Origin: Methylococcales bacterium
GTDB lineage: Bacteria > Pseudomonadota > Gammaproteobacteria > Methylococcales > Methylomonadaceae
Reading direction: 5' to 3'
Assembly: GCA_026398895.1 (NCBI GenBank)
Contig: JAPLRZ010000051.1
Span: 1-37,122 of the forward strand
DNA: 37,122 nucleotides
The notes under the pieces are model-generated. The model was not told the origin of the DNA. It was given only the letters and a program-made list of their open reading frames with translations, and made no database searches. A program made the position numbers and the translations under genes. Of this stretch, positions 25,176-33,555 are shown in pieces; the stretch's first letter is position 1, and the number at the start of each line of letters is the position of its first letter.

Positions 25176-27593
25176 GTGGAAACGCACCAATCAACCGATG
25201 TATTAATCCCCGTCTTGCCGCTGAGAGATGTCGTGGTTTACCCGCACATGGTTATCCCGTTATTCGTCGGTAGAGAAAAATCCATATACGCTTTAGAAGC
25301 TGCCATGAAAGATGACAAACAAGTGTTGTTAGTGGCGCAAAAAGAAGCAGAAGTCGATGATCCTGATATTAGCGATCTGTATCGAGTCGGCACACTAGCC
25401 AATATTCTGCAATTGTTAAAATTACCCGATGGTACAGTCAAAGTTTTAGTCGAAGGCGATCAACGCTGTGAGGTGTTGGACTATAAAGAAACAGAACATT
25501 TTTTTAGCGCACTGATTGCTCCGCTGGATGATGTTTCAAGCTTATCCGATCAAGGTCAAGATGTATTACAACGCACGGCTATCAGTTCATTTGAACAATA
25601 CGTTAAGCTGAATAACAAAATCCCGCCTGAAGTATTAATTTCATTAACAGGCATTGATGATCCTAGTCGGCTTGCGGATACCATTGCCGCGCACATGAGT
25701 TTAAAAGTGCATGACAAGCAGATTATTCTCGAAACAGTAGACATTGAAAAACGTCTGGAGCATCTAATGACGCTGATGGAAGGCGAAGTGGATATTCTGG
25801 AAATGGAAAAGAAAATTCGCGGGCGAGTCAAGCAGCAAATGGAAAAAAATCAGCGCGAATACTATCTAAACGAACAAATGAAGGCGATTCAAAAAGAATT
25901 AGGTGAAATGGAAGATGTGCCTAATGAAATTGAAGAACTAGCCAAAAAAATTGCCGACGCGGGAATGTCTAAAGAAGCGAAAACCAAGGCAGACGCAGAG
26001 TTGAACAAACTTAAAATGATGTCGCCGATGTCAGCAGAAGCGACTGTGGTACGCAATTACATTGATTGGATGATTAATGTACCGTGGAAGAAAAAAACCA
26101 AAGTTCGCCATGATTTAAAAATTGCTGAACAAGTGCTGGAAACTGAGCATTATGGTTTAGAAAAAGTCAAAGAACGGATTTTAGAATATCTCGCCGTTCA
26201 TCAACGGGTAAAACAACTGAAAGGGCCGATTTTGTGTTTAGTTGGACCTCCAGGTGTGGGTAAAACCTCGTTAGGTGAATCGATTGCTAGAGCCACGAAC
26301 CGTAGCTATGTGCGTATGGCACTAGGTGGCGTGCGTGATGAAGCAGAAATTCGCGGTCATAGACGCACTTATATTGGCTCGATGCCAGGAAAGATTTTAC
26401 AGAATTTGGCGAAAATAAAAACCCGCAATCCGATGTTTTTATTGGATGAAATCGACAAAATGGCGGCGGATTTTCGTGGCGATCCTGCCTCAGCATTGTT
26501 GGAGGTCTTAGACCCTGAACAAAATCACACCTTTTCCGATCATTATTTAGAAGTGGATTTTGATTTATCGGATGTGATGTTTGTGGCAACGGCTAACACC
26601 ATGAATATCCCCCCTGCCCTATTGGACAGAATGGAAGTCATCCGTTTGGCAGGCTATACCGAAGATGAAAAAATCAATATCGCCTTGCGTTATTTAATCC
26701 CCAAGCAAATTACTAATAACGGGCTTAAAGAACGCGAGATTGAAATTCCCGAAGCGGTGGTTAGAGACATGATTCGTTACTACTCACGGGAAGCGGGGGT
26801 GCGGAATTTGGAACGCGATATTTCTAAAATCTGTCGTAAAGTGGTCAAAGCTTTATTGTTAAGCCCTCAAAAAGAAAAAGTGTTTATTACCCCTGAAAAC
26901 CTGCAAGATTATTTAGGGGTTAGACGCTTTAGTTATGGTTTAGCAGAAGAACAAGACCAAATTGGACAAGTCACAGGCTTGGCATGGACAGAAGTGGGTG
27001 GTGAATTATTGACTATTGAAACTGCCGTTATTGCAGGTAAAGGCAAGCATTCAGCCACAGGTAAACTGGGTGATGTGATGAAAGAATCGATTGAAGCCGC
27101 CATGACTGTCGTTAGAAGTCGTGCCGACATTTTAGGTCTGGATAACAGCATATTCCAGAACAATGACATTCATGTCCATGTCCCCGAAGGCGCGACTCCC
27201 AAAGACGGTCCTAGCGCGGGTATCGGTATGTGTACTGCGATTATTTCTGCCTTAACCAAAATACCCGTGCGAGCAAGTGTCGCTATGACAGGTGAAATCA
27301 CTCTGCGCGGTGAGGTATTGCCTATCGGCGGTTTAAAAGAAAAATTGTTAGCCGCACATCGTGGCGGCATCACTACCGTGTTAATTCCAGCAGACAATGC
27401 CAAAGACCTCGTGGAAATTCCAGACAATATTAAACACAACCTAGATATAAGACCCGTACACTGGATAGATGAAGTCTTGGAAGTTGCATTGCAATATATG
27501 CCCGTACCCATCACTCAAAAAAGCGTGGAAGAGCAAAGTAAAGCAGAGGCTGATCGTGTCACGATAAAAAATCAGACATTGACCGCGCATTAA
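25176..27593 (+). CDS. lon: ATP-dependent protease Lon
   Basis: 805 aa from GTG 25176. AGGA at 25165-25168 and alignment with the E. coli N-terminus ([20 protein letters not shown]) decide against the TTG at 25158. Order: N-terminal substrate-binding domain, AAA+ module with Walker A GPPGVGKT (357-364, K363; E. coli K362) and Walker B FLLDEIDK, then the serine protease domain with the dyad S680 ([11 protein letters not shown]) and K723 (GGLKEKLL), matching E. coli S679/K722. It degrades misfolded and regulatory proteins in the cytoplasm. Normal length, all motifs intact. Its usual neighbours clpX and hupB are absent. Confidence 0.97.
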   Translation: METHQSTDVLIPVLPLRDVVVYPHMVIPLFVGREKSIYALEAAMKDDKQVLLVAQKEAEVDDPDISDLYRVGTLANILQLLKLPDGTVKVLVEGDQRCEVLDYKETEHFFSALIAPLDDVSSLSDQGQDVLQRTAISSFEQYVKLNNKIPPEVLISLTGIDDPSRLADTIAAHMSLKVHDKQIILETVDIEKRLEHLMTLMEGEVDILEMEKKIRGRVKQQMEKNQREYYLNEQMKAIQKELGEMEDVPNEIEELAKKIADAGMSKEAKTKADAELNKLKMMSPMSAEATVVRNYIDWMINVPWKKKTKVRHDLKIAEQVLETEHYGLEKVKERILEYLAVHQRVKQLKGPILCLVGPPGVGKTSLGESIARATNRSYVRMALGGVRDEAEIRGHRRTYIGSMPGKILQNLAKIKTRNPMFLLDEIDKMAADFRGDPASALLEVLDPEQNHTFSDHYLEVDFDLSDVMFVATANTMNIPPALLDRMEVIRLAGYTEDEKINIALRYLIPKQITNNGLKEREIEIPEAVVRDMIRYYSREAGVRNLERDISKICRKVVKALLLSPQKEKVFITPENLQDYLGVRRFSYGLAEEQDQIGQVTGLAWTEVGGELLTIETAVIAGKGKHSATGKLGDVMKESIEAAMTVVRSRADILGLDNSIFQNNDIHVHVPEGATPKDGPSAGIGMCTAIISALTKIPVRASVAMTGEITLRGEVLPIGGLKEKLLAAHRGGITTVLIPADNAKDLVEIPDNIKHNLDIRPVHWIDEVLEVALQYMPVPITQKSVEEQSKAEADRVTIKNQTLTAH

Positions 27594-27623
27594 AAACAAC
27601 TCAAAGTCTAAAGCATTTGCAGC

Positions 27624-27650
27624 GGGGCGGGGTATTTATTTACCCGCCCC
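27624..27650 (+). terminator. GC-rich hairpin after lon
   Basis: GGGGCGGGGTA pairs with TACCCGCCCC through one bulged G and a TTTATT loop, about 30 bp after the lon stop. GC content suits a terminator, but the T-tract is missing. Confidence 0.5.
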
Positions 27651-27660
27651 CAACGGTTGA

Positions 27661-27843
27661 ATGCCAACGGAATACTTCAAGCGCGATACACAGAAAATCG
27701 AACGCAAAAACGTAAATGTTAGGTGGTGGATCAAACGACTCAATCGCAAAACAATCTGCTTTTCAAAACTGGAATGATTGCATGATACCGTTATCGGCTT
27801 ACTCATCAACAAGGTCGAGTTTGGGCTTGATATTCTTGGGTAA
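27661..27843 (+). pseudogene. IS1-family transposase, C-terminal remnant with in-frame stop
   Basis: The frame reads MPTEYFKRDTQKIERKNVNV and continues through RLNRKTICFSKLE, a stop (TGA 27775-27777), then LHDTVIGLLINKVEFGLDI and TAA. TQKIERKN, RKTICFSK and HDTVIG are hallmarks of the C-terminus of IS1 InsB. The N-terminal half is missing and the stop codon breaks it, so it is inactive. Confidence 0.8.
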
Positions 27844-27847
27844 TTAC

Positions 27848-27865
27848 AGATTTAATCCATTACCA
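27848..27865. repeat. solo end of the GGTAGTGGATTAAATCTG family
   Basis: CAGATTTAATCCATTACC is the reverse complement of the family end with one change. It lies directly after the IS1 remnant. No matching left end was found. Confidence 0.5.
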
Positions 27866-28128
27866 AATAGTTGGTGTTAGGCAAAATTGATACTGTCGCC
27901 GACTTGATATGATACACATATTACTTTTGGCTCATATCGTGTTTTGATGTGATAACAAAAGGCACAAAAGAGGCTCTAACAAAGCCTGCCCGCGTTTCTA
28001 ACATTATGAATGAACTCAAAAAACCCCAGATACAAAGGAAGTTTTTTTGGGAAATACCCCGTGCGGACGTAATCACGAACGGTATCATTTTAAGAAGTCG
28101 AACAGTTAGACAAACAGGCATAATGCCC

Positions 28129-28262
28129 ACCATGAAACCCTACACCGTCACCCAGATAGCCGATGCCGCAAAAAACAACCCTGTAGAAAGTCAGAAGGCG
28201 CGTGAGCTTGCGTATCGGCTGGGTAATTTGCGGGGCGACTTATGGAACAAGTTTGGCGGTGT
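28129..28262 (+). pseudogene. possible TnpB-like N-terminal fragment
   Basis: An ATG near 28131 begins MKPYTVTQIADAAKNNPVES and continues QKARELAYRLGNLRGDLWNKFGGVQAWG. The segment LRGDLWNKFG resembles the N-terminal region of IS605/IS1341-type TnpB proteins. After about 28262 the sequence changes to IS630 transposase in another frame, so the fragment is cut by that element. Family assignment is tentative. Confidence 0.35.
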
Positions 28263-28632
28263 ACAAGCATGGGGTGAAAAACCCGATGGGCATCACCAGA
28301 GGTCGGACAACTGTCATGGGCGCGTTACTGGCAAGCACACTACTGACCGTGACGTTATTCACAGGCACGATTAACGCCCGTGTATTTTTTGCCTGGCTTT
28401 CGTAAGATTTGTTACCCAAACTACCGCCAAACAGCGTCATCGTGATGGACAACGCTAGCTTTCATAAACGTGCCGAAGCCAACAACCCATCGAACACGCG
28501 GGGCATCTAGTCGAGTTTCTTCCTCCTTACTCACCTGATCTCAATCCTATCGAACATAAATGGGCGCAGTCCAAAGCACTCCGAAGACAAAAGGCTTGTT
28601 CTATTGATGACTTGTTTGCCCACGTTCTTTAA
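28263..28632 (+). pseudogene. IS630-family transposase, broken C-terminal part
   Basis: Pieces in order: GRTTVMGALLASTLLTVTLF with TGTINARVFFAWL; an in-frame TAA near 28403; DLLPKLPPNSVIVMDNASFHK with the second catalytic Asp; a frameshift near 28490; then HLVEFLPPYSPDLNPIEHKW with the catalytic Glu, ending FAHVL-stop at 28630-28632. It is a DDE transposase with at least one stop and one frameshift. About 23 bp further on, CTG-TA at 28653-28657 may be the element's end. Confidence 0.8.
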
Positions 28633-28658
28633 ATCATTTTATTATGCTTTAGCTGTAT

Positions 28659-29297
28659 CTACAAAATATGTGTTAATACTGCGGTTAAGCTGGGGGCAGT
28701 GATATAAATATCTGCCAATTCACGCACGATAGCTCTATCGACCACGCCACCAAAGCCGATGACGAACGCCCCTGCTTGTTTGGCTTCCATGTCGGTTTTG
28801 CCATCGCCAATCACCGCAATCGTGTGTTGTCCTTTAATTTGGCTCACGATGTCCGCCTTACCGCCTGTTCTTGCCAGTGGTGAAGCGCGTTCATAGTCTT
28901 TATAACTGCCATCCTCATTAAAATAAATATCCACTGCATGAACATGATGCTCTGGAACATTCAAATACGCCGCTAATGGCAAAATAGCTTGCCGTAAGCC
29001 GCCACTAATAATGTGTACCGTTTTGCCTTGCGCTTGCAGCGTTGCAAATACGGCTGTTACGCCATCAACGATTTCAGCAATGTATTGTTGTCCGAGTGCG
29101 TCTATGTCGGCTTGTTTAGGTTGAATTAATGCTAAACGTTTTTCATACACCGCTTCCAATGGCACGATACCATTCATTGCGGCATTGGTCAGTTCTGCCA
29201 GTTCATCGCCTAAACCGACATTTTTAGCCAGTTCGTCTATACCTTCGATTTTGCTTAAAGTGCTGTCGCAATCAAAGCAGATAATGTCAAAATTCAT
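28659..29297 (-). CDS. serB: phosphoserine phosphatase-like HAD hydrolase
   Basis: 212 aa. A HAD-superfamily phosphatase of the SerB type: DCDST (residues 9-13) with both catalytic aspartates, SGG in HIISGGLRQAI, a conserved Lys (GGKADIV) and GDGKTDMEA. It would hydrolyse O-phosphoserine to serine, the last step of serine synthesis; SerA, the first enzyme, lies about 2.8 kb away on the other strand. The gene ends 27 bp from the decayed IS630 copy, which reads toward it. It lacks the N-terminal ACT-like extension of some SerB proteins, which is normal for the short form. Confidence 0.83.
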   Translation of the reverse strand: MNFDIICFDCDSTLSKIEGIDELAKNVGLGDELAELTNAAMNGIVPLEAVYEKRLALIQPKQADIDALGQQYIAEIVDGVTAVFATLQAQGKTVHIISGGLRQAILPLAAYLNVPEHHVHAVDIYFNEDGSYKDYERASPLARTGGKADIVSQIKGQHTIAVIGDGKTDMEAKQAGAFVIGFGGVVDRAIVRELADIYITAPSLTAVLTHIL

Positions 29298-29344
29298 GGG
29301 GTTCTATGGTTTGGGGTTTTGTGGATGTTGAGGTTGTCAAAAGT

Positions 29345-29425
29345 TTTGTAGGTTGGGCTGGCGATAGCCAACCCAACATGAGTGCGAGATTAAGTTGGGT
29401 TGCAAAAAGAGCAACCCAACCTACG
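29345..29425. repeat. GTAGGTTGGG-type inverted repeat
   Basis: GTAGGTTGGG and CCCAACCTAC bound the segment, with internal repeats GCCAACCCAAC and GTTGGGTTGC. The gap between serB and hicA consists largely of this repeat. Related pieces (GTTGGGTT...AACCCACC) occur around 30010-30033. Confidence 0.6.
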
Positions 29426-29433
29426 CCGCTATT

Positions 29434-29643
29434 TTACCGCAAATCAAAATCTTCCTTGGTTAAACCAGCCTGTTTAATAATGGATTGTAATGTACCGATA
29501 GGGATTTCTTTTTTAGGACTAGGCACAATCACAACATGATTGCCTTTGCTATATTTTTGATGACTGCCTTTTTGACTGGTTTTAATAAAACCGTGTGCAA
29601 TTAACACCGCAATAATATCTTTTGATGAAAGTAATTTAGGCAT
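29434..29643 (-). CDS. hicA: HicA-type mRNA interferase toxin
   Basis: 69 aa from ATG 29643 (MPKLLSSKDI). A short double-stranded RNA-binding-like fold typical of HicA, with the catalytic His H28 in QKGSHQKY and the usual IPIGTLQSIIKQAGL helix near the end. HicA cleaves mRNA to arrest translation and is neutralised by HicB. It overlaps the end of hicB by 8 bp, with antitoxin first in the operon. Full length, no damage visible. Confidence 0.88.
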   Translation of the reverse strand: MPKLLSSKDIIAVLIAHGFIKTSQKGSHQKYSKGNHVVIVPSPKKEIPIGTLQSIIKQAGLTKEDFDLR

Positions 29644-29848
29644 GAATAGCAAACTCACCTAACATAAATTCACTGACTTCATGAAAATTATTAATAGCCT
29701 GTTCATCTTCTAAATATAATTCAACTGCTTCTTTTAAATTCGCTAAGGCTTCATCAATCGTTGAACCAAAACTGGCTATTTCCATATTCAAACATTGAGA
29801 AACATAATAATCGCCTTCACGGTAAATAATATATTTTAAATTCTTCAT
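29636..29848 (-). CDS. hicB: HicB-type antitoxin
   Basis: 70 aa. Matches the partial RNase-H-like fold of short HicB antitoxins: YIIYREGDYYVSQCLNMEIA, then GSTIDEALANLKEAVELYLED. There is no separate DNA-binding domain, as in the short HicB subclass. A ribosome binding site, AGGAAA, lies just upstream of ATG 29848. It is cotranscribed with hicA, which it should neutralise and, with it, autoregulate. Confidence 0.86.
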   Translation of the reverse strand: MKNLKYIIYREGDYYVSQCLNMEIASFGSTIDEALANLKEAVELYLEDEQAINNFHEVSEFMLGEFAIHA

Positions 29849-30148
29849 TATTAAGTTTCCTACAGTGGTGTAGCTATTTTTTAAATGTCATAGAATGTGC
29901 CTACGATAGGAGTGCGCTTATTCGCGTCAAGTTTCTCGAACGAGCGCGTTCGTACCTCAGCACATCCTATATAGCGCATCTTATCGGGTTATGTAGCCCA
30001 TCTTACGCGTTGGGTTTTGTTCCTCAACCCACCGTACGCAGTACGCGGTATTGTCCTGTTATTATACAGTTGCAATAGTGGCGGCTGAGTCACAGATAAA
30101 TTTTAACAAAAACCAAAGGTAAATAATGTTCTTATCGGGTTACCCTAT
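29849..30148. other. repeat-rich gap, no gene
   Basis: Contains a GCGC/TTCGCG-rich stretch (29910-29955), two copies of CTTATCGGGTTA (29982 and 30132), a GTTGGGTT piece and the first copy of the serA-leader repeat (30049-30129). No coding sequence is credible. Confidence 0.5.
30049..30129 (+). repeat. direct repeat of the serA leader, distal copy
   Basis: Matches 32027-32115 (upstream of serA) over about 80 bp, including the identical core CAGTTGCAATAGTGGCGGCT and the ribosome binding site AAAGGTAAA with an ATG. After the ATG the homology stops and a nine-codon frame ends, so this copy leads to no gene. Confidence 0.8.
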
Positions 30149-30754
30149 TTAAAATAAAATTTCATGTTTGAATTTGTATAATAATTCATCAACTTCATTG
30201 TTTGAACGATTGAAAAACTCTATTGATGGTTTTTGTAAAAAGTCAGAAAAACCATCCAGTGTTTCTATATCCTTATAACTAATTTTACTAAAACCCATCG
30301 TCCAATTTGCAAAATGACGCTCTGTTATTGGTTTTTTATAAATAAGAGATATTTTATGATGTCTTGAATCCTTTTTAATAACATCAAATAACTGATTAAC
30401 GACTGTTTCTTCACCTTCTAATGCCTGAATAAAAAAAGGGTCAAGATAGAGTAGCATTCCTGTCAGTTGTCTAAGTTGATTTTTATGTCTTATGATTTGA
30501 AGAAAATATTTAAGGTTATCATCAGACATTTTTTGACTTGCAAGACTTGTATAAACAAGGCAGTAAAGAGGCGTTTTTAAATCCTCTTTATTAGCTAATG
30601 TGTTATTTGGCTGCTCTTGTTTTGCAAATTTATCAAGTGCCTCGCTTGCTAACAATAAGGCTTGATGCACTTGTTCGCTGAAAATACCTTGTTTAAGAGT
30701 CTCATTCATAACAATTAAAGATTGAATGATATTTTTCGCTTCTGGTGGAGTCAT
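30149..30754 (-). CDS. BLUF-domain blue-light receptor
   Basis: 201 aa from ATG 30754; a TTG four codons earlier is also possible. A helical N-terminal extension (about 60 residues) precedes a BLUF flavin-binding domain. Counting from the TTG, the key residues are Y72, N96, Q114, W155 and M157. Their spacing (24, 18, 41, 2) equals that of Slr1694 Y8, N32, Q50, W91 and M93, so the photocycle hydrogen-bond network is preserved. After the domain a 45-residue tail follows and no effector domain is present, so it must signal by protein contact. Partner unknown; neighbours are toxin genes and repeats. Confidence 0.85.
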   Translation of the reverse strand: MTPPEAKNIIQSLIVMNETLKQGIFSEQVHQALLLASEALDKFAKQEQPNNTLANKEDLKTPLYCLVYTSLASQKMSDDNLKYFLQIIRHKNQLRQLTGMLLYLDPFFIQALEGEETVVNQLFDVIKKDSRHHKISLIYKKPITERHFANWTMGFSKISYKDIETLDGFSDFLQKPSIEFFNRSNNEVDELLYKFKHEILF

Positions 30755-30882
30755 AAAGATACCCAATAAAAATTATAACGCGTTAAGTCAGGGTTGATGA
30801 ACAAACCCAATAAGCAGGAATCTCAACGGAATGTTTAAATTCGAGTTATTGAATGACTAGCAAGTGCTTGAAAACATTCTAT

Positions 30883-30907
30883 CATTCCAACGCCCTGCGT
30901 TGAAACG
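30883..30907. repeat. GTTCCAACGC REP-like palindrome, copy 1
   Basis: CATTCCAACGC and GCGTTGAAACG are inverted around CCT. Four further members are at 31021-31045, 31913-31938, 35348-35368 and 37102-37122. Here it is followed by GATAATGATGGTAGC, which also follows the copy at 31913. Confidence 0.7.
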
Positions 30908-30922
30908 ATAATGATGGTAGCA

Positions 30923-31009
30923 AGTAGCCCGCATGGAGCTTGCGGAATGCGGGGCTTTTCGTAATGATGTCATTGTTCCCCGTGTTCCGCTACGCTCCAC
31001 ACGGGCTAC
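30923..31009. repeat. GTAGCCCG inverted-repeat element
   Basis: Two hairpins bounded by GTAGCCCG (30925-30932) and CGGGCTAC (31002-31009). The first is CCCGCAT/ATGCGGG and the second CCCCGTG/CACACGGG. It sits between REP copies 1 and 2 and has no coding capacity. Confidence 0.55.
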
Positions 31010-31020
31010 GCAAGTTTCAT

Positions 31021-31045
31021 CGTTCCAACGCTCCGCGTTGGAATG
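31021..31045. repeat. GTTCCAACGC REP-like palindrome, copy 2
   Basis: CGTTCCAACGC and GCGTTGGAATG are inverted at 10 of 11 positions around TCC. It lies 13 bp from the end of the decayed PIN gene. Confidence 0.75.
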
Positions 31046-31057
31046 ATAACAACAATT

Positions 31058-31213
31058 TTAAATATCAAGCATTTCAAGCCCTGTATCTAATACCTTGGCT
31101 TTTTTCAAAAACTTTTTATCAAAACTGGCAAATTTTTTAGCGTTTAAACTACTGGCTAAATGTAAGGCATCGGCAAAGTCCCTGCCTTGTTGATGCCAGT
31201 TTACATCGTGCAT
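31058..31213 (-). pseudogene. decayed PIN-domain (VapC-like) gene, C-terminal part
   Basis: From an ATG at 31213 the frame reads MHDVNWHQQGRDFADALHLA, then SSLNAKKFASFDKKFLKKAK to a stop at 31060-31058. DFADALHLA and FASFDKKF are the C-terminal motifs of a PIN ribonuclease. The N-terminal catalytic half is missing. A different short frame upstream (MSDLDVIKEIEKIIGEELKP from 31295) may belong to another broken gene or to a lost antitoxin. Confidence 0.6.
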
Positions 31214-31298
31214 TTTTATCCATATTAGAAGGACAAGGCTTTAATTCTTCGCCAATTATCTTTTCAATTTCTTTAATAACGTCTAAATCGGACATGGT

Positions 31299-31685
31299 TT
31301 ACCACAAACACTTAACAGGATAACTTGCAAAATTCTCATCTATACTCAATAAAACCAAATCATCTGCTAAACCTTGCGAAATAAGCAAACGGTCAAATGG
31401 GTCTTTGTGGTGAAAAGGCAAATCTTGCAGCACAAAAAAAGCCGCTGTATTGATAGGAAAAATCTCTATGGCATTTTGATAAATATGCTCATCAATCAAA
31501 GTCTGCATATCCATGCCTAACTCTAGTTTGCCAAGACTTTTCTTAATCGTCATTTCCCAAAGACTCGCAACACTTAAAAAACGCTGATTATCACTAGCCT
31601 CAATCAACGCTTTTGCCTTATGACTCAACTTTGAATTACCCTCAATAAACCAAATAAAAGTATGGGTATCAAGCAATAATTTCAT
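31299..31685 (-). CDS. vapC: PIN-domain toxin, VapC family
   Basis: 128 aa. An intact PIN ribonuclease with acidic residues D6 (LLDTHTFIW), E44 (SLWEM), D95 and D98 (HKDPFDRLL), and D116 (SIDENF). VapC toxins cleave tRNA or rRNA. It is the downstream partner of a DUF2281-type antitoxin gene; the antitoxin stop and this start share one base (TAATG), which indicates translational coupling. The subgroup is the one with the HKDPFDR motif. Confidence 0.87.
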   Translation of the reverse strand: MKLLLDTHTFIWFIEGNSKLSHKAKALIEASDNQRFLSVASLWEMTIKKSLGKLELGMDMQTLIDEHIYQNAIEIFPINTAAFFVLQDLPFHHKDPFDRLLISQGLADDLVLLSIDENFASYPVKCLW

Positions 31686-31891
31686 TACATATAATCCGCA
31701 AAATCATCCAACGGCTCATCAAAATCAGCCGACATTTTAATCAGCCCCTTTGCACTACCAAATTTAGGAACAGGCTTTTCCTTTTTTGTCACTAATTGTT
31801 TCGCTGTCTGTAATTGGTTTTCAAACTGCATTAACAGCTTACTAATCATTTCCTGTGGAATTTCATCAGGAATATTCAATGTAACTTGCAT
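31685..31891 (-). CDS. DUF2281-type antitoxin for VapC
   Basis: 68 aa. The C-terminal signature KFGSAKGLIKMSADFDEPLD with DFADYM is characteristic of DUF2281 antitoxins paired with HKDPFDR-type PIN toxins. The N-terminal part (VTLNIPDEIPQEMISKLL) probably dimerises. A clear ribosome binding site, AAGGAG, precedes ATG 31891. It is first gene of the toxin-antitoxin pair and likely to autoregulate it, though no operator is evident. Confidence 0.82.
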   Translation of the reverse strand: MQVTLNIPDEIPQEMISKLLMQFENQLQTAKQLVTKKEKPVPKFGSAKGLIKMSADFDEPLDDFADYM

Positions 31892-31912
31892 AACTATCTC
31901 CTTAATAATTTA

Positions 31913-31938
31913 ATCGTTCCGCTCTGCGTTGGAACGAT
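31913..31938. repeat. GTTCCAACGC REP-like palindrome, copy 3
   Basis: ATCGTTCC...GGAACGAT with a GCTCTGCGTT centre; the left arm has lost AAC. It is followed by AATGATGGTAGC as at copy 1. It lies just upstream of the toxin-antitoxin pair. Confidence 0.65.
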
Positions 31939-31998
31939 AATGATGGTAGCCGCGCAAGTCATCACTTTTTAGCAACTCAACTGACACATTCAATCGAG

Positions 31999-32004
31999 TA
32001 TAAT
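31999..32004 (+). promoter_or_regulatory. possible -10 element for serA
   Basis: A perfect TATAAT about 106 nt before the serA ATG. No -35 hexamer is well placed (CTGACA at 31981 leaves only 12 bp), so this is a weak call. A transcript from here would contain the serA-leader repeat and its CTATTGC/GCAATAG inverted pair. Confidence 0.3.
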
Positions 32005-32026
32005 GTGCGTAGTTTAGCAGTTTTGC

Positions 32027-32115
32027 TATTGCCCTGTTATGCTGATGTTATGCAGTTGCAATAGTGGCGGCTGAGTCACACACAATTTTAACAAAATCTA
32101 AAGGTAAACAATGTT
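32027..32115 (+). repeat. serA leader, proximal copy of the direct repeat
   Basis: The partner of 30049-30129. It includes TATTGCCCTGTTAT, the shared 20-base core and the serA ribosome binding site and start codon. CTATTGC (about 32026-32032) and GCAATAG (about 32057-32063) could pair in RNA. Confidence 0.8.
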
Positions 32116-33277
32116 TAACATTTTAACGTATAACAATATTTCTCCGATTGGCTTGAATCGTTTTCCAAGCGAGCAGTACAAGGTTGCGGCTGATGTTGCT
32201 GAACCAGATGCGATTATGCTGCGTTCATTTAAACTGCACGGTATGGCGATTCCTGAATCGGTTAAGGCGGTGGGTCGTGCAGGTGCGGGTGTGAATAATA
32301 TTCCTGTCGCTGAATACACCAAACGCGGCATTCCTGTATTTAATGCACCGGGAGCGAATTCAAATGCGGTGGCAGAACTGGCAATTGCAGGTATGTTATT
32401 GGCTTCTCGTCACATTCCAGCCGCGTTGAGTTATGTCAGTGGCTTAACAGGTGATGAAGAAAGCATGAACGCTGATGTTGAAAAACATAAAGTAAACTTC
32501 GCTGGCTTTGAAATCGCGGGTAAAACTTTGGGCGTTTTGGGTTTGGGTGCAATTGGTGTAAAAGTGGTTAATTCTGCTGCCGCCTTGGGTTTGAATACCA
32601 TCGGCTTTGACCCGTTTATCTCTTTGCAAAATGCGTGGAAATTGAATTCATTGACCGTGCCTGCGGCTAACATAGATGACGTGGTTTCTCAGTCAGATTT
32701 TATCAGCCTACATATTCCACTTAACGAAAAAACCAAAAACCTGTTCAGCAAAGAGCATATTGCGCGTATCAAAAAAGGCGCGACTTTATTGAACTTTTCG
32801 CGTGCGGGCGTGGTGGATGAAGCGGCGATTGTTGAAGCCTTAAATGCTGGCGATTTACACTTTTATGTGTGCGATTTTCCATCACCCGCTTTAATTAATC
32901 ACCCACGCGCTATTGCATTGCCTCACTTAGGTGCGTCCACTGAAGAAGCAGAAGAAAATTGTGCGGTGATGGTTGCCGATCAAATACGCGATTTCTTGGA
33001 GCAAGGCATTATTCGTAATTCGGTTAATTTCCCTGAAGTGGTGATTCCACTGACAGAAGATTGTGTGCGTATCACTATCACCAATCAAAATATTCCAGGT
33101 GTGGTCGGTCATGTGTCATCGGTTTTAGGCGATGCAGGCATTAACATTGTGGATTTAACTAACAAATCACACGCTGATGTGGCTTATACCCTGATTGATG
33201 TCAGTGGCGATGTGACTTCTGAAATAGTGGATAAATTACGCGCTGTTGAAGGTGTGTTGTCTGTGCGGATTATTTGA
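32111..33277 (+). CDS. serA: D-3-phosphoglycerate dehydrogenase
   Basis: 388 aa, the short form with a C-terminal ACT domain. It oxidises 3-phosphoglycerate to phosphohydroxypyruvate with NAD+, the first step of serine synthesis. The Rossmann motif is GVLGLGAIG, the substrate/NAD region is LNFSRAGVVDE, and the catalytic His is in LPHLGASTEEAEEN. The ACT domain spans about 318-388 (ITITNQNIPGVVGHVSSVLG, ending VEGVLSVRII) and probably senses serine. Ribosome binding site AAAGGT. The leader is duplicated 2 kb upstream. serB is nearby but on the other strand. Confidence 0.94.
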   Translation: MFNILTYNNISPIGLNRFPSEQYKVAADVAEPDAIMLRSFKLHGMAIPESVKAVGRAGAGVNNIPVAEYTKRGIPVFNAPGANSNAVAELAIAGMLLASRHIPAALSYVSGLTGDEESMNADVEKHKVNFAGFEIAGKTLGVLGLGAIGVKVVNSAAALGLNTIGFDPFISLQNAWKLNSLTVPAANIDDVVSQSDFISLHIPLNEKTKNLFSKEHIARIKKGATLLNFSRAGVVDEAAIVEALNAGDLHFYVCDFPSPALINHPRAIALPHLGASTEEAEENCAVMVADQIRDFLEQGIIRNSVNFPEVVIPLTEDCVRITITNQNIPGVVGHVSSVLGDAGINIVDLTNKSHADVAYTLIDVSGDVTSEIVDKLRAVEGVLSVRII

Positions 33278-33310
33278 TCGCATTACACAACTGAATAATC
33301 GTTGGTAATA

Positions 33311-33417
33311 GACTTGTTGCGCCAAGGACGGAGTAAAACAGCTTTAGCTGTTTTTAGCCAATAGCTAAAGCTATTGGACTCCAGTTTAGGGAGATTTTTA
33401 CTCTGTCGCAACAGGTC
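33311..33417. repeat. MITE-like element, copy 2 (TA-flanked)
   Basis: The ends GACTTGTTGCG (33311-33321) and CGCAACAGGTC (33407-33417) are inverted with one mismatch, with TA on both sides (33309-33310, 33418-33419). The interior holds two palindromes, AACAGCTTTAGCTGTT and CCAATAGCTAAAGCTATTGG. Related to 4969-5053. Confidence 0.75.
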
Positions 33418-33555
33418 TAACAATAAATAGTGAGTGATTTTTATATTTTGAAATGGCAAAATACAAACCAAGGTTTGAATTCCTGTCACTCACTGTTTAT
33501 ATCCAGCCAAACATTTTGGTATTTGCCCCGTTTAACTCAACCGTCAGTTTCCCTC

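Noticed and set aside
28240..28452. Minus-strand frame opposite the IS630 remnant
   Set aside because: It is the shadow of the transposase pieces, which explain the sequence on the plus strand.
30940..31140. Plus-strand frame through the repeat region upstream of vapC
   Set aside because: It runs through REP and GTAGCCCG repeats and shows no protein family.
32005..32110. Riboswitch or attenuator upstream of serA
   Set aside because: No known riboswitch motif; the paired CTATTGC/GCAATAG is short, and the segment behaves as a duplicated repeat.
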